64,000 nucleotides of DNA from Paraburkholderia tropica (GTDB lineage: Bacteria; Pseudomonadota; Gammaproteobacteria; Burkholderiales; Burkholderiaceae). A program made the position numbers and the translations under genes. Numbering within the stretch: the first letter of the stretch is position 1; every line of letters begins with the position of its first letter. The stretch is from positions 47,735 through 111,734 of the forward strand of contig NZ_CAJZAR010000033.1 in assembly GCF_914484835.1 (NCBI RefSeq), read 5' to 3'. Below, piece after piece: positions 41,516 through 52,419 of this stretch. The notes beneath the pieces are model-generated. The model saw nothing but the letters and a program-made list of their open reading frames with translations. It made no database searches and was not told where the DNA came from.

Positions 41516-41992
41516 ATGAGCACGATTCCCTTGACCAAGCGCGGCGCAGATCAACTTCGCGAAGAACTGCAGCGCCTGAAATCCGTCGAGCGTCCGGCGG
41601 TCATCAATTCGATCTCCGAAGCGCGCGCCCAGGGCGATCTGTCCGAAAACGCGGAATACGACGCCGCGAAGGAAAAGCAGGGCTTCATCGAAGGCCGCAT
41701 CGCTGAAATCGAATCGAAGCTGGCGGCTGCGCAGGTCATCGACCCGTCGACGCTGGAGGCCGAAGGCCGCGTCGTGTTCGGTTCGACCGTCGATCTCGAA
41801 GACCTCGAATCGGGCAATACCGTCACGTACCAGATCGTCGGCGACGACGAAGCCGACCTCGAACACGGTCTCATTTCGGTGAGCTCGCCCATCGCGCGCG
41901 CGCTGATCGGCAAGTCGGAAGGCGACGTGGCCGCGGTGCAGGCGCCGAGCGGCGTGCGCGAGTACGAAGTCATCGAGGTTCGTTACATCTGA
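41516..41992 (+). CDS. greA: Transcription elongation factor GreA
   Basis: A 158-residue GreA. The N-terminal coiled coil carries the acidic tip residues in [21 protein letters not shown], which enter the RNA polymerase secondary channel and stimulate transcript cleavage in backtracked complexes. The C-terminal FKBP-like domain ends [14 protein letters not shown]. The ATG at 41516 gives the family start [14 protein letters not shown]; the in-frame sequence upstream is not conserved. It follows carB by 206 bases, a gap with two inverted repeats, and precedes the DUF4149 gene by 13 bases. Confidence 0.97.
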   Translation: MSTIPLTKRGADQLREELQRLKSVERPAVINSISEARAQGDLSENAEYDAAKEKQGFIEGRIAEIESKLAAAQVIDPSTLEAEGRVVFGSTVDLEDLESGNTVTYQIVGDDEADLEHGLISVSSPIARALIGKSEGDVAAVQAPSGVREYEVIEVRYI

Positions 41993-42005
41993 GAAGGCGC
42001 CGATC

Positions 42006-42539
42006 ATGGGTCACGACGTGAAGAATGACGTGAGCGCCGACATTGCTGCTGCCCGCCCGGGCGCGTCGCTCGTGCCGCACAGGCTGTTCGCGCTGATCGC
42101 GATGCTGTGGGTCGGCAGCCAGCTGACTATCGGTTATGCGGTGGCGCCCGTGCTGTTCGCGTCGCTCGACCGCATGTCGGCGGGCGCGATCGCGGCGCAG
42201 GTATTTCGCATCGAAGGCATGATCGGGCTCGTGAGCGGCGTGCTGCTGCTGGTGCTCGCGAACGTGTTCGTGAAGCGCGGCGAGGTGGGGTATCGCCGGC
42301 TGCGCTGGCTGCTGATCGGCATGCTGCTGTGCGTGGTGGTCGGCTATTACGCGCTGCAACCGTTCATGAACGCCATGCGCATGAACGCGGCGCAGGCCGG
42401 CATCGACATCGCGCATTCGGCTTATGCGAGCCGCTTCGGCATGCTGCACGGCATTTCGAGCCTGTTCTATCTGGTGCAGAGCCTGCTGGGTGCGTGGCTT
42501 GTGTGGCTGCTGCCTTCGGCGCGCGGTGTGCGCCGATAA
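42006..42539 (+). CDS. DUF4149 membrane protein
   Basis: A 177-residue protein with four hydrophobic helices: LFALIAMLWVGSQLTIGY, MIGLVSGVLLLVLANVFV, WLLIGMLLCVVVGYYAL and GISSLFYLVQSLLGAWLVWLL. It matches the DUF4149 family, related to eukaryotic TMEM205; function is not established in bacteria. The N-terminal 25 residues are polar. It starts 13 bases after greA and is probably in the same transcript. A bidirectional terminator separates it from the convergent yhbY gene. Confidence 0.85.
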   Translation: MGHDVKNDVSADIAAARPGASLVPHRLFALIAMLWVGSQLTIGYAVAPVLFASLDRMSAGAIAAQVFRIEGMIGLVSGVLLLVLANVFVKRGEVGYRRLRWLLIGMLLCVVVGYYALQPFMNAMRMNAAQAGIDIAHSAYASRFGMLHGISSLFYLVQSLLGAWLVWLLPSARGVRR

Positions 42540-42571
42540 GTCGGGTGCGCGCGACGCGATCTCGCGCAATG

Positions 42572-42603
42572 AAAAAAGCGCGGCATGCGTGCCGCGCTTT
42601 TTT
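42572..42603. terminator. Bidirectional terminator between DUF4149 gene and yhbY
   Basis: AAAGCGCGGCA-TGCG-TGCCGCGCTTT hairpin, A-tract before and T-tract after, between convergent genes. Confidence 0.9.
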
Positions 42604-42640
42604 ATTTCAGGCAGTCGGGCGATGTACCGCCCGAGCCCGC

Positions 42641-43186
42641 TTACTTGGCGTTCTGATGCGAACGCTTCGCGCTGGTCTGACGCTTCTTGGCGCGCTTGAC
42701 GTTGCCGCCTTGCGTGACGCGCTCGTTGCCCTTGACCGTGACGCTTTGCTTCTTCGGCTTGCGCATCGGGTTGTCCGACGGCTTGACGACCTTCACGACG
42801 CGCGGCGAGGCGCCGCGCTTGCCGGCTTCGCGCGCGCTCGGCACATCGCCGGCCGGACGCGACACGGTGCCGCGCGCGCCGGCGCGGGCCAGGGTGGTCT
42901 TCGGCTTGGCTTGCTCGGGCTTGTAGATCACCAGCAGCTTGCCGATGTGCTGGATGGGCGCCGCGTTCAGGCGGTCGCAGATCTCTTCGTAGATCGCGAG
43001 GCGCTCTTCGCGCTCGTCGCCGAACACGCGCACCTTGATGAGCTGGTGCGCGTCGAGGTGAACCTGGATTTCCTTGAGGACGGCGTCGGTCAGTCCCTCG
43101 GCGCCGATGAGCACGACCGGTTTGAGCGCGTGAGCCGCGGAACGAAATTCGGAGCGCTGTTCGGCAGTAAGAGTGAGGGCGGGCAT
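42641..43186 (-). CDS. yhbY: YhbY family ribosome-associated RNA-binding protein, extended
   Basis: A 181-residue protein. The first 95 residues form the CRM/YhbY domain (MPALTLTAEQRSEFRSAAHALKPVVLIGAEGLTDAVLKEIQ, and GKLLVIYKPEQ); the E. coli protein is about this length alone and associates with pre-50S particles. The remaining 85 residues are strongly basic and low-complexity (KPKK, RAKKRQTSAKRSHQNAK), probably a disordered RNA-binding tail. It is divergent from rlmE, 249 bases away, which also methylates 50S rRNA; the yhbY-rlmE-ftsH neighbourhood is widespread. Start at ATG 43186. Confidence 0.92.
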   Translation of the reverse strand: MPALTLTAEQRSEFRSAAHALKPVVLIGAEGLTDAVLKEIQVHLDAHQLIKVRVFGDEREERLAIYEEICDRLNAAPIQHIGKLLVIYKPEQAKPKTTLARAGARGTVSRPAGDVPSAREAGKRGASPRVVKVVKPSDNPMRKPKKQSVTVKGNERVTQGGNVKRAKKRQTSAKRSHQNAK

Positions 43187-43435
43187 GGGATGTGGCAGAC
43201 TCGACTAAAATGACGGCGCTCGCCATGAATCGCGGCCACACAACGAGGGGCCGCCGGGCGAAAGGCGCGTCGGAAACAACGGAAAAACCGTGGAGGACGG
43301 CGCGGCGCGGGCAGAGACCGGCAGGCGCGGCGGTGCAAACACGCCACAGAAACCGGACGGGCCGCGACGGCCGCACGAATTAAACGCGTATTATCCGCTA
43401 AAAGCGCGACATCACGCAGCAAGAGTTCATCTTTA

Positions 43436-44098
43436 ATGGCAAAAAACCGCTTCAACACGTCGTGGCTGCACGACCATATTAACGATCCGTACGTGAAGAT
43501 GGCGCAACGGGAGGGATATCGCGCCCGCGCCGCCTACAAGCTGAAGGAAATCGACGAGCAGGACAAACTGATCCGTCCTGGCATGGTGATCGTCGACCTC
43601 GGCGCAGCGCCCGGCAGCTGGAGCCAGTACGCACGTAACAAGCTCGTGCAGAGCTCGAAGCGCGACGAGCAGCGTCAGGGCGGCATCGACGGCACGATCA
43701 TTGCGCTCGACCTCCTGCCCATGGAGCCGATCGCCGACGTCCAGTTCCTGCAAGGCGACTTCCGCGAAGACTCCGTGCTCGCGCAACTCGAAGAAACGCT
43801 GGCCGGCCGTCCGGTGGACCTTGTAATTTCGGACATGGCACCCAATCTATCGGGGGTCGCGTCTGCGGACGCCGCGCGCATCGAGCATATTTGCGATCTC
43901 GCGCTCGAGTTTTCGCAGAATCATCTGAAATCCGATGGTGCCCTTTTAGTAAAATGCTTTCACGGCAGTGGTTACAGCCAGATCGTCGAGAACTTCAAGC
44001 ATCAGTTCAAGGTCGTGGCCGCGCGCAAACCGAAGGCTTCGCGCGATAAATCGTCCGAAACGTTTATATTGGGCAAACATCTGAAGCGACCCCGTTAA
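43436..44098 (+). CDS. rlmE: 23S rRNA 2'-O-ribose U2552 methyltransferase RlmE (FtsJ)
   Basis: A 220-residue SAM-dependent RNA methyltransferase that modifies U2552 in the A-loop of 23S rRNA, a late step in 50S assembly. Motif I is [12 protein letters not shown]; the catalytic tetrad K-D-K-E is represented by Lys in the RAAYKL segment, Asp in [10 protein letters not shown], Lys in LVKCFHG, and a late Glu in the SSETFILG segment. Length is near the family norm of 209. A possible -10 (TATTAT at 43389) lies 42 bases before the ATG. ftsH follows after 230 bases, the conserved rlmE-ftsH pair. Confidence 0.96.
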   Translation: MAKNRFNTSWLHDHINDPYVKMAQREGYRARAAYKLKEIDEQDKLIRPGMVIVDLGAAPGSWSQYARNKLVQSSKRDEQRQGGIDGTIIALDLLPMEPIADVQFLQGDFREDSVLAQLEETLAGRPVDLVISDMAPNLSGVASADAARIEHICDLALEFSQNHLKSDGALLVKCFHGSGYSQIVENFKHQFKVVAARKPKASRDKSSETFILGKHLKRPR

Positions 44099-44328
44099 AC
44101 CGGGCAACGCGAAAGAATCGGTTCCAGTGCAGCAGGCGTTTTGCAAGAACTGTCATAAAGCGGTGCGAAAAAGCTTCGCGCCGCCCCGAAAGGCAGTTCC
44201 GACAAGGCGCGCGGGCTATCCCGACCTTAGCGAAACGTTATGGCGAGCCCCTGCGTACTGGATTAGAATGCTTTGGTGGTGTCGCAAGGCAAATGTAGGC
44301 GCCCGTCTATGAGTGAAGGAGTGGTGCT

Positions 44329-46224
44329 TTGAACAACAACATGTTTTCGAAGGCAGCGGTGTGGTTGGTAATCGCACTGGTGCTGTTTACGGTGTTCAAG
44401 CAGTTCGACAAGCCCCGTGTCCAGGAAGGCGTTTCCTATTCGCAGTTCATGGACGACGCGAAGAACGGCAAGGTCAAGAGCGTCGTGGTGCAGGGGCGGA
44501 ACCTCACGGTCACTCCGGCCGACGGCCAGAAATACCAGATCGTCTCCCCCGGTGACATCTGGATGGTCGGCGACCTGATGAAATACGGCGTGCAGGTGAG
44601 CGGCAAGGCCGACGAAGAGCCGAACGCGCTTGTCTCGGCGCTGTACTACCTCGGGCCTACGCTCCTGATCATCGTGTTCTGGTTCTACATGATGAGGCAG
44701 ATGCAGGGTGGCGGCAAAGGCGGGGCGTTTTCGTTCGGCAAGTCGCGCGCGCGTCTGATCGACGAGAACAACAACGCGGTCAACTTCTCCGACGTCGCGG
44801 GCTGCGACGAAGCGAAGGAAGAAGTGTCCGAGCTCGTCGACTTCCTGCGTGATCCGCAAAAATTCCAGAAGCTGGGCGGGCGCATCCCGCGCGGCGTGCT
44901 GCTGGTCGGCCCTCCGGGTACCGGTAAGACGCTGCTCGCGCGCGCCATCGCCGGCGAAGCGAAGGTGCCGTTCTTCAGCATCTCGGGTTCGGACTTCGTC
45001 GAAATGTTCGTCGGCGTGGGCGCGGCCCGCGTGCGCGACATGTTCGAGCAGGCCAAGAAGCACGCGCCCTGCATCGTGTTCATCGACGAAATCGACGCGG
45101 TCGGCCGCCATCGTGGCGCTGGCATGGGCGGCGGTAACGACGAGCGCGAGCAGACGCTGAACCAGATGCTGGTGGAAATGGACGGCTTCGAGGCGAACTC
45201 GGGCGTCATCGTGATCGCGGCAACCAACCGTTCGGACGTGCTCGACAAGGCGCTGCTGCGTCCGGGCCGTTTCGACCGCCAGGTCTACGTCGGTCTGCCG
45301 GACATCCGCGGCCGCGAGCAGATCATGAAGGTTCACCTGCGCAAGGTGCCGATCGCCAACGACGTGGACGCAGCGGTCATCGCGCGCGGCACGCCGGGCT
45401 TCTCGGGCGCCGACCTCGCGAACCTCGTGAACGAAGCTGCGCTGTTTGCGGCGCGTCGCGGCAAGCGCATCGTCGAAATGCAGGACTTCGAAGACGCGAA
45501 GGACAAGATCTTCATGGGTCCGGAGCGCAAGTCGGCCGTCATCCGCGAAGAAGCGAAGCGTGCCACGGCGTATCACGAGTCGGGTCACGCCGTGATCGCG
45601 AAGCTGCTGCCGAAGGCTGATCCGGTCCACAAGGTCACGATCATTCCGCGTGGCCGTGCACTGGGCGTGACGTGGCAGTTGCCCGAGCACGACAACGAAA
45701 CGTACTCGAAGGACTATCTGCTGGACCGTCTGGCGATTCTGTTCGGCGGCCGCGTGGCGGAAGAGCTGTTCATGAACCTGATTAGCACGGGTGCCTCGGA
45801 CGACTTCAACAAGGCAACGCAGACGGCCCGCGCAATGGTCACGCGCTTCGGCATGACCGACGCGCTCGGACCGATGGTCTACGCCGACGACGACAACGAC
45901 GGCGGCGCATTCGGCAAGGGCTTCACGCGTGTGATTTCGGAAGCCACGCAGCAGAAGGTCGACGCGGAAATCCGCCGCGTGCTCGACGAGCAGTACAGCC
46001 TCGCGAAGCGTCTGCTCGACGAAAACCGCGACAAGGTCGAAGCCATGACCGCCGCGCTGATGGAGTGGGAAACGATCGACGCCGATCAGATCAATGACAT
46101 CATGGCCGGCCGTCCGCCGCGCTCGCCGAAGAGCAGCCCGTCCTCCGCGGGCGACGCTTCCTCGGGTGGCAGCAGCACGGGCACCGAAGTCAAGCCCGGT
46201 AGCAGCGCCACTGCGCCGGCCTGA
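44329..46224 (+). CDS. ftsH: ATP-dependent zinc metalloprotease FtsH
   Basis: A 631-residue inner-membrane AAA+ protease that forms hexamers and degrades, among others, LpxC, sigma-32 and unassembled membrane proteins. Two membrane helices (about 6-22 and 105-123) flank a periplasmic domain. The AAA+ module has Walker A GPPGTGKT (194-201), Walker B FIDEIDA and the second region of homology. The zinc site is HESGH (416-420). The start is TTG 44329, after a GAAGGAG ribosome site at 7 bases; an ATG four codons on (44341) is possible. The last 45 residues are Ser/Gly-rich. folP follows, the standard order ftsH-folP-glmM. Confidence 0.97.
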   Translation: MNNNMFSKAAVWLVIALVLFTVFKQFDKPRVQEGVSYSQFMDDAKNGKVKSVVVQGRNLTVTPADGQKYQIVSPGDIWMVGDLMKYGVQVSGKADEEPNALVSALYYLGPTLLIIVFWFYMMRQMQGGGKGGAFSFGKSRARLIDENNNAVNFSDVAGCDEAKEEVSELVDFLRDPQKFQKLGGRIPRGVLLVGPPGTGKTLLARAIAGEAKVPFFSISGSDFVEMFVGVGAARVRDMFEQAKKHAPCIVFIDEIDAVGRHRGAGMGGGNDEREQTLNQMLVEMDGFEANSGVIVIAATNRSDVLDKALLRPGRFDRQVYVGLPDIRGREQIMKVHLRKVPIANDVDAAVIARGTPGFSGADLANLVNEAALFAARRGKRIVEMQDFEDAKDKIFMGPERKSAVIREEAKRATAYHESGHAVIAKLLPKADPVHKVTIIPRGRALGVTWQLPEHDNETYSKDYLLDRLAILFGGRVAEELFMNLISTGASDDFNKATQTARAMVTRFGMTDALGPMVYADDDNDGGAFGKGFTRVISEATQQKVDAEIRRVLDEQYSLAKRLLDENRDKVEAMTAALMEWETIDADQINDIMAGRPPRSPKSSPSSAGDASSGGSSTGTEVKPGSSATAPA

Positions 46225-46256
46225 TCGCCGGTAGTGCGTCAGATCGAGTAAAGTTG

Positions 46257-46289
46257 CGGGCCGGTGTGATCTTCACATCGGCCCGTTTT
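46257..46289 (+). terminator. Terminator after ftsH
   Basis: GGGCCGGTGTGA-TCT-TCACATCGGCCC hairpin, one mismatch, followed by GTTTT. The T-tract is short, so some read-through into folP is likely. Confidence 0.65.
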
Positions 46290-46386
46290 GCATTTCTGGC
46301 TGCATTGATGGTCGCCGCGCCGCGCGAGCCTTCGGGCTGGCGTTTGCGGGCGACCGCATTTCGTTACACCTCTGACGTTTCTTGAC

Positions 46387-47295
46387 GTGCCCAATCTGAC
46401 CTCACAGGGTAATAATCTTCACCCTGAGCTTGCCCCGGAGCCGCTCGCCTGCGGCCGTTTCACGCTGACCTTCGAGCGACCGCTCGTGATGGGGATTCTC
46501 AACGCGACGCCCGATTCGTTTTCCGACGGCGGCCGCTATGTGGCATTCGACGACGCGCTGCGCCGCGCCGAGCAGATGATGCTCGACGGCGTGGACATCA
46601 TCGATATCGGCGGGGAGTCGACGCGCCCAGGCGCGCCGCCCGTGCCGCTCGATGAAGAACTCGAACGCGTGATCCCGCTGATCGAACGGCTCAAGGGCGC
46701 GAATGTCCCGCTGTCGATCGACACGTACAAGCCGGACGTCATGCGCCACGCGATTGCGGCGGGCGCGGACCTGATCAACGACATCTGGGGCTTTCGTATG
46801 CCCGGCGCCGTCGAGGCCGTGCGCGAAAGCGACTGCGGGCTGTGCGTGATGCACATGCTCGGCGAGCCGCAGACGATGCAGGTCGGCGAGCCCGACTATG
46901 ACGATGTCGTGCGCGAGGTGCGCGAGTTTCTGGCCGGACGCTGCGCCGAGCTCGAAGCGGCGGGCGTCGCGAAGGCGCGCATCAGCGTCGATCCGGGCTT
47001 CGGCTTCGGCAAGTCGGTGATCGAGCATAACTACGCGCTGCTGGCGCAGTTGCCGCAAACCGCGCCGGCGGTGCCGCAAGGCGTCGCACCGTATCCGATC
47101 CTTGCGGGCATGTCGCGCAAGTCGATGCTCGGCGCGCTCGTGAACCGGCCCGCGCCGGAGCGCGTGGCGGCCAGCGTGGCCGCGGCGGTCTGCGCGGCGC
47201 AGAAGGGCGCGGCGATCATCCGCGTGCACGACGTGGCGCCGACCGTCGACGCGCTCAAGGTGTGGGGCGCCATGCGCGCCGCCGAACGCGCTTGA
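46387..47295 (+). CDS. folP: Dihydropteroate synthase
   Basis: A 302-residue TIM-barrel enzyme that joins dihydropterin pyrophosphate to p-aminobenzoate; it is the sulfonamide target. Family motifs are MGILNATPDSFSDGG, the pterin-binding DIGGESTRPGA, SIDTYKPDV and a C-terminal IIRVHDVAPTVDALKVW. The start is a GTG at 46387, about 35 residues before the first conserved strand; no ATG is placed better. It follows a leaky terminator after ftsH and precedes glmM by 139 bases. Length is slightly above the usual 280 because of the N-terminal lead. Confidence 0.95.
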   Translation: MPNLTSQGNNLHPELAPEPLACGRFTLTFERPLVMGILNATPDSFSDGGRYVAFDDALRRAEQMMLDGVDIIDIGGESTRPGAPPVPLDEELERVIPLIERLKGANVPLSIDTYKPDVMRHAIAAGADLINDIWGFRMPGAVEAVRESDCGLCVMHMLGEPQTMQVGEPDYDDVVREVREFLAGRCAELEAAGVAKARISVDPGFGFGKSVIEHNYALLAQLPQTAPAVPQGVAPYPILAGMSRKSMLGALVNRPAPERVAASVAAAVCAAQKGAAIIRVHDVAPTVDALKVWGAMRAAERA

Positions 47296-47434
47296 GCGGG
47301 CGAGAGAGCGGGCGAGAAGCAGGCGATCAGGAAGGCCTTGAAGAAGGCCGCCATCGCGCAGTACAGGGCAGCACGGCAGCATGAAAACGCGGCGCGCAGG
47401 CGCCGCAAAATAGAACCAAAGAGAGGTTTGAGGT

Positions 47435-48787
47435 ATGGGACGTCGTTATTTCGGAACCGATGGGGTGCGCGGCAAGGTGGGTGTCGCGCCGATCACGCCT
47501 GATTTCGTGCTGCGGCTGGGCTACGCGGCGGGCAAGGTGCTGGCCGGCGCCGCGCCGGTGTCGGGGCCGCGTCCGTCCGTGCTGATCGGCAAGGACACGC
47601 GCATTTCGGGCTACATGCTGGAGGCGTCGCTGGAAGCGGGGTTGTCGGCCGCGGGCATCGACGTGATGCTGGCCGGGCCGATGACCACGCCGGGCATCGC
47701 CTATCTCACGCGCGCGCTGCGTCTTGCCGCGGGCGTCGTGATCAGCGCCTCGCACAATCCGTACTACGACAACGGCATCAAGTTCTTCTCGGCCGACGGC
47801 AACAAGCTGCCCGACGACGTCGAAACGCAGATCGAGGAGCAGCTCGAACTGCCGCTCGACTGCGCGCCGTCCGAGCAACTCGGCCGCGCGCGCCGCCTGC
47901 ACGATGCGGGCGGGCGCTATATCGAGTTCTGCAAGAGCACGTTCCCGCAGGCGTTCAATCTGCGCGGCATGAAGCTCGTCATCGACTGCGCGAACGGTGC
48001 GGCCTATGACATCGCGCCGCACGTCTTCCACGAGCTGGGCGCCGATGTGGTGCCGATCGGTGTGTCGCCGAACGGCTTCAACATCAACGACGGCGTGGGC
48101 GCGACGGCGCCGGACGCGCTGGTGCGCGCGGTGCGCGCCAATCACGCGGACCTCGGCATCGCGCTGGACGGCGACGCGGACCGTCTCCAGGTGGTCGACG
48201 CCCAGGGCCGTCTCTACAACGGCGACGAACTGCTCTACGTGCTCGTGAAGGACCGTATCGCGACCGACGGCAAGGTGGAGGGCGCGGTCGGCACGCTCAT
48301 GACCAACCTCGCGGTCGAGCAGGCGCTCGACCGCCTCGGCGTGCAGTTCGTGCGCGCCAACGTGGGCGACCGCTACGTGCTCGAGCAACTGCGCGAGCGC
48401 GGCTGGCAGATCGGCGCGGAAGGCTCGGGTCACATCCTCTCGCTGGACCGCCACACGACCGGCGACGGCATTGTGTCCGCGCTGCTGGTGCTCGCGGCCA
48501 TCAAGCGCAGCGGCAAGACGCTCGATCAGCTGATCGACGGCGTCACGCTGTTTCCGCAGAAGCTCATCAATGTGCGCATCGCGCAGGGCGCCGACTGGAA
48601 GGGCAACGCGGCCATCCAGAAGTCGATCGCCGACGCCGAAGCCGAGCTCAAGGGCAAGGGCCGCGTGCTGATCCGCGCCTCGGGCACGGAGCCGGTGCTG
48701 CGCGTGATGGTGGAAGCGCGCGACGAGCGCGACACGCTCCATTACGCCGAGTCGATCGCCGACACGGTGAAGCGCGCGATCGCCTGA
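47435..48787 (+). CDS. glmM: Phosphoglucosamine mutase
   Basis: A 450-residue alpha-D-phosphohexomutase that converts glucosamine 6-phosphate to glucosamine 1-phosphate for UDP-GlcNAc synthesis. The phosphoserine loop is [14 protein letters not shown] with catalytic Ser106; the metal-binding loop is DGDADR; the sugar-binding loop is EGSGH; the phosphate-binding loop is [12 protein letters not shown]. The N-terminus [11 protein letters not shown] is diagnostic of GlmM. AGAGAGGTTTGAGGT before the ATG gives a good ribosome site. A terminator follows about 80 bases later, closing the housekeeping block. Confidence 0.97.
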   Translation: MGRRYFGTDGVRGKVGVAPITPDFVLRLGYAAGKVLAGAAPVSGPRPSVLIGKDTRISGYMLEASLEAGLSAAGIDVMLAGPMTTPGIAYLTRALRLAAGVVISASHNPYYDNGIKFFSADGNKLPDDVETQIEEQLELPLDCAPSEQLGRARRLHDAGGRYIEFCKSTFPQAFNLRGMKLVIDCANGAAYDIAPHVFHELGADVVPIGVSPNGFNINDGVGATAPDALVRAVRANHADLGIALDGDADRLQVVDAQGRLYNGDELLYVLVKDRIATDGKVEGAVGTLMTNLAVEQALDRLGVQFVRANVGDRYVLEQLRERGWQIGAEGSGHILSLDRHTTGDGIVSALLVLAAIKRSGKTLDQLIDGVTLFPQKLINVRIAQGADWKGNAAIQKSIADAEAELKGKGRVLIRASGTEPVLRVMVEARDERDTLHYAESIADTVKRAIA

Positions 48788-48863
48788 TCCTGGACCCAGG
48801 ACAGCGTCACCTGGCCTGAGCGGACTCGACCGATGCGGTTGAGGTACGCGAGGCCGTCAAAAA

Positions 48864-48906
48864 GAAGCGATGCACGGCGCGACAATGCGTCGCGCATCGC
48901 TTTTTT
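48864..48906 (+). terminator. Terminator of glmM
   Basis: GCGATGC (48867-48873) pairs with GCATCGC (48894-48900), with inner pairing GGCGCGAC/GTCGCGC-like sequence in the loop, then six T residues. Confidence 0.8.
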
Positions 48907-49162
48907 CATGTGCGGCGCACCGCATTCTTCAGCAGAAATTTCGCAGTTCGAGCGAACGTTCCAAAACGTTTGCGAACGCTAATCGCGCGTTTTCAAATCG
49001 CTTTCATCCGTCCCTCGGCGGTTGATGCATTCGGACCCCGCTGCGCGGCCAAACGCCCGCCAGACGGGGCAGGGCGGCCGCAACGGCTTGCCGGCGGGGG
49101 TTTCACGGTTTTGAAGCAAACGCCTAACTTCTCCAGGTCCCGACTTTCAGGCGGTAATCGTA

Positions 49163-49217
49163 CTGTCACGAACGCTTCATGAATCGTCACAGTACTGTCA
49201 CAGAGAGGCCCTATTCT
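49163..49217 (+). promoter_or_regulatory. Tandem Pho boxes and -10 of pstS
   Basis: Two pairs of PhoB half-sites with 11-base spacing: CTGTCAC (49163) with GCTTCAT (49174), and TCGTCAC (49184) with CTGTCAC (49195). A -10-like TATTCT starts at 49212, ten bases past the last half-site, where PhoB-dependent promoters have it; there is no -35 hexamer. Confidence 0.85.
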
Positions 49218-49256
49218 TCGCCCTGTCGTTCATCCGCTCACACACTTGGAGGTCTC

Positions 49257-50288
49257 ATGAAATTGATGCAAACCGCGCTCGCTGGCGTTGCTGGCGCGCT
49301 CTTCGCGATGGCAGCCCACGCTGCTGACATCACCGGCGCGGGCAGCACCTTCGCAGCACCGATCTACACGAAATGGGCGGATGCCTATCAAAAGTCGGGC
49401 GGCGGCAAGGTGAACTACCAAGGCATCGGCTCGTCGGGCGGTATCAAGCAGATCGTCGCCAAGACGGTTGACTTCGCAGGTTCGGACGCGCCCCTGAAGG
49501 ACGACGAACTGACGAAGGAAGGCCTGTTCCAGTTCCCGACGGTGGTGGGCGGCGTCGTGCCGGCGATCAACGTGCCGGGCATCAAGGCGGGTGAAATCAC
49601 GCTGTCGGGCCAGGTGCTCGGCGACATCTACCTCGGCAAGATCAAGAAGTGGAACGACCCGGCGATCGCCGCGCTGAACCCGAAGGTCAAGCTGCCGGAT
49701 CTGGACATCGCCGTGGTTCGCCGCGCAGACGGTTCGGGCACCAGCTTCATCTGGACGAACTACCTGTCGAAGGTCAACACCGAGTGGAAGAGCAAGGTCG
49801 GCGAAGGCTCGACCGTGAACTGGCCGACGGGTACGGGCGGTAAGGGCAACGACGGCGTCGCCGCCTTCGTGCAGCGTCTGCCGGGCGCGATCGGCTACGT
49901 CGAGTGGGCGTACGCCAAGCAAAATCACATGGTCTACACTGCCATGAAGAACGAATCGGGCGCGGTCGTCGAGCCGAGCACGGACACGTTCAAGGCCGCT
50001 GCCGCCGGCGCCGACTGGAAGAAGTCGTTCTACCAGATCCTGACGAACGAGCCGGGCAAGGAAGCATGGCCGGTCGTGGGCGCCACGTTCGTGCTGCTGC
50101 ACACGGCACAGGACAAGCCGGATCAAGGCAAGGAAACGCTCAAGTTCTTCGACTGGGCGTTCAAGAACGGCACGCCGGCCGCCGACAGCCTCGACTACAT
50201 CTCGCTGCCGCAATCGGTCGTGAGCGAGATCAAGTCGCAGTGGAAGGAAAAGGTCAAGGACGCAAGCGGCAAGGCTATCGCCGAGTAA
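49257..50288 (+). CDS. pstS: Phosphate ABC transporter, periplasmic binding protein
   Basis: A 343-residue periplasmic phosphate-binding protein. The Sec signal peptide ends at AHAAD (residue 23), with no lipobox. Phosphate-contacting segments are [11 protein letters not shown], the SGGIKQI region, AGSDAPL and [12 protein letters not shown]. The start ATG 49257 follows TTGGAGG; an open frame from 49179 would begin inside the Pho boxes. It is the first gene of pstSCAB-phoU-phoBR. A hairpin (50311-50339) after it probably stabilises the pstS message so that binding protein exceeds permease. Confidence 0.97.
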   Translation: MKLMQTALAGVAGALFAMAAHAADITGAGSTFAAPIYTKWADAYQKSGGGKVNYQGIGSSGGIKQIVAKTVDFAGSDAPLKDDELTKEGLFQFPTVVGGVVPAINVPGIKAGEITLSGQVLGDIYLGKIKKWNDPAIAALNPKVKLPDLDIAVVRRADGSGTSFIWTNYLSKVNTEWKSKVGEGSTVNWPTGTGGKGNDGVAAFVQRLPGAIGYVEWAYAKQNHMVYTAMKNESGAVVEPSTDTFKAAAAGADWKKSFYQILTNEPGKEAWPVVGATFVLLHTAQDKPDQGKETLKFFDWAFKNGTPAADSLDYISLPQSVVSEIKSQWKEKVKDASGKAIAE

Positions 50289-50310
50289 GCGGACCGACCG
50301 TGTAGCTCAC

Positions 50311-50339
50311 CGGGCCGCCCGCTTCGCGCGTGCGGCCCG
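50311..50339 (+). other. Hairpin between pstS and pstC
   Basis: CGGGCCGC (50311-50318) pairs with GCGGCCCG (50332-50339) and can extend by a flanking pair. No T-tract follows, so read-through to pstC is expected; a partial stop or 3'-end protection would give more PstS than PstC. Confidence 0.65.
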
Positions 50340-50524
50340 TGCTGCTTCCGGGATACTGGTTATGCAGCTGTAATAATTCTGCAATATTTCCGTAAATACA
50401 CCCGCTACGATGTGCCGCCCTGCGTGCTGATCGACCGGTCGCTGGACCGGCGCAGGGCGGTTGGCGGTTCTGGAACCGCATCAACGTCGCGAGCCTCGCT
50501 TGCGGCAACTGGAAACAGGTCATC

Positions 50525-51511
50525 ATGTCCGACGTCCCGCTCGTCTCGAACCCGCCCGGCAACGCCGCGCAGCAGAAAGCGCCCAGCCCGGCAGGGGACA
50601 TCATTTTTGGCGGCCTCACCCGCGGCGCCGCCATCGTCACGCTGTTGCTGCTCGGCGGCATCATCGTGTCGCTGATCGTCGCTTCGATGCCGACGATCCA
50701 GAAGTTCGGTCTCTCATTCCTCTGGACGGCCGACTGGGATCCTCCCAGCGACCAGTTCGGCGCGCTCGTGCCCATCTACGGCACGATCGCTACGTCGCTC
50801 ATCGCGCTGATCATCGCCGTGCCGGTGAGCTTCGGCATTGCGCTGTTCCTCACTGAGCTGTCGCCGGCCTGGCTGCGCCGCCCGCTCGGCATCGCCATCG
50901 AACTGCTGGCCGCGATCCCGTCGATCGTGTACGGCATGTGGGGCCTGCTCGTGTTCGCGCCGATCTTCGCGCAATACTTCCAGCGCCCGCTCGGCCATCT
51001 GCTCGGCGACGTCTGGCTGATCGGCCCGCTGTTCCAGGGCCCGCCGATCGGCATCGGCATTCTGTGCGCGGGCGTCATTCTCGCGATCATGATCATTCCG
51101 TACATCGCCTCGGTGATGCGCGACGTGTTCGAAGTCACGCCCGTGCTGCTCAAGGAGTCGGCCTACGGCATCGGCTGCACGACGTGGGAAGTGATGTGGA
51201 AGATCGTGCTGCCCTTCACCAAGACCGGCGTGATCGGCGGCGTGATGCTCGGCCTCGGCCGCGCGCTCGGCGAGACCATGGCCGTCACGTTCGTGATCGG
51301 CAATACGAACCTGCTCGACAACGTCTCGCTGTTCTCGCCGGGCAACAGCATCACCTCGGCGCTCGCCAACGAGTTCGCCGAAGCGAGCCCGGGTCTGCAT
51401 ACCGCCGCGCTCATGGAGCTGGGCCTGATCCTGTTCGTGATTACCTTCATCGTGCTGGCGATCTCGAAGATCATGCTGCTGCGCCTTGAAAAGTCGGAGG
51501 GTGCGCGATGA
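50525..51511 (+). CDS. pstC: Phosphate ABC transporter permease PstC
   Basis: A 328-residue membrane protein with about six helices. The binding-protein-dependent transport signature with the EAA loop lies near [21 protein letters not shown], which contacts PstB. It begins with about 35 polar residues before the first helix ([20 protein letters not shown]). It pairs with PstA to form the channel. Its stop overlaps the pstA start (ATGA), so the two are translationally coupled. The 236-base gap after pstS holds a hairpin; the ATG at 50525 is preceded by weak purine-rich sequence. Confidence 0.96.
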   Translation: MSDVPLVSNPPGNAAQQKAPSPAGDIIFGGLTRGAAIVTLLLLGGIIVSLIVASMPTIQKFGLSFLWTADWDPPSDQFGALVPIYGTIATSLIALIIAVPVSFGIALFLTELSPAWLRRPLGIAIELLAAIPSIVYGMWGLLVFAPIFAQYFQRPLGHLLGDVWLIGPLFQGPPIGIGILCAGVILAIMIIPYIASVMRDVFEVTPVLLKESAYGIGCTTWEVMWKIVLPFTKTGVIGGVMLGLGRALGETMAVTFVIGNTNLLDNVSLFSPGNSITSALANEFAEASPGLHTAALMELGLILFVITFIVLAISKIMLLRLEKSEGAR

Positions 51512-52404
51512 GCGAGCCGATGCTGAAAATCCCGGGCGCCATCTACGGCCCCGAACTCGAACGCATGCGCGGCAAGCTGCAAAGCCGCCGCCGCGTGACC
51601 AACGCCATCGCGCTGACGGCGTCGCTCGGTGCCATGGCCTTCGGTCTGCTGTGGCTCGTGTGGATTCTCTACACGACGCTCTCGCTCGGCGTGGGCGGTC
51701 TGTCGGTGCAACTCTTCACGCAGTCGACGCCGCCGCCGAACACCGATGGCGGTGGTCTCGCCAACGCGATCGTCGGCAGCCTGGAACTGGTCGCGCTGGC
51801 GACGTTCGTCGGCACGCCGATCGGCATCCTGGCGGGCGTCTATCTCGCCGAATACGGCCAGAAGGGCTGGCTCGCGAGCATCACGCGCTTTATCAACGAC
51901 ATTCTGCTGTCGGCGCCGTCGATCGTCGTGGGCCTGTTCGTCTACGCGCTCGTGGTCGCGAAGATGGGCCACTTCAGCGGCTGGGCCGGTGCGATCTCGC
52001 TGGCGCTGCTGGAAATCCCGATCGTGATCCGCACGACCGAAAACATGCTGAAGCTGGTGCCGAATGCGCTGCGTGAAGCGGCCTTCGCGCTCGGCACGCC
52101 GAAGTGGAAAATGGTGCTGTCGATCACGCTCAAGGCGTCGATCGCGGGCATCGTGACGGGCGTGCTGCTCGCCGTGGCGCGTATCGCCGGCGAAACCGCG
52201 CCGCTGCTCTTTACGGCGCTGTCGAACCAGTTCTTCAGCATGGACATGAATCAGCCGATGGCGAACCTTCCGGTCACCATCTACAAGTTTGCGATGAGCC
52301 CGTTCTCGCAGTGGCAGTTGCTTGCCTGGGCCGGCGTGTTCCTGATCACGTTGGGCGTGCTGGGTCTGAATATCCTCGCGCGCACCATCTTTTCGAAAAA
52401 GTAA
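51508..52404 (+). CDS. pstA: Phosphate ABC transporter permease PstA
   Basis: A 298-residue integral membrane permease with about six helices. The EAA-type loop is [30 protein letters not shown]. Landmarks typical of PstA are [27 protein letters not shown] and [11 protein letters not shown]. It heterodimerises with PstC. The start lies in an ATGA overlap with pstC, and pstB begins 15 bases after its stop, so the three permease-complex genes are tightly coupled. Confidence 0.96.
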   Translation: MSEPMLKIPGAIYGPELERMRGKLQSRRRVTNAIALTASLGAMAFGLLWLVWILYTTLSLGVGGLSVQLFTQSTPPPNTDGGGLANAIVGSLELVALATFVGTPIGILAGVYLAEYGQKGWLASITRFINDILLSAPSIVVGLFVYALVVAKMGHFSGWAGAISLALLEIPIVIRTTENMLKLVPNALREAAFALGTPKWKMVLSITLKASIAGIVTGVLLAVARIAGETAPLLFTALSNQFFSMDMNQPMANLPVTIYKFAMSPFSQWQLLAWAGVFLITLGVLGLNILARTIFSKK

Positions 52405-52419
52405 GGGCGGAGTCATCCG

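Larger units (their letters stand above)
48788..49256. other. 469-base gap between glmM and pstS
   Basis: It holds the glmM terminator (48864-48906) and the phosphate-controlled promoter region of pstS (49163-49217). I see no gene between them. Confidence 0.7.
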
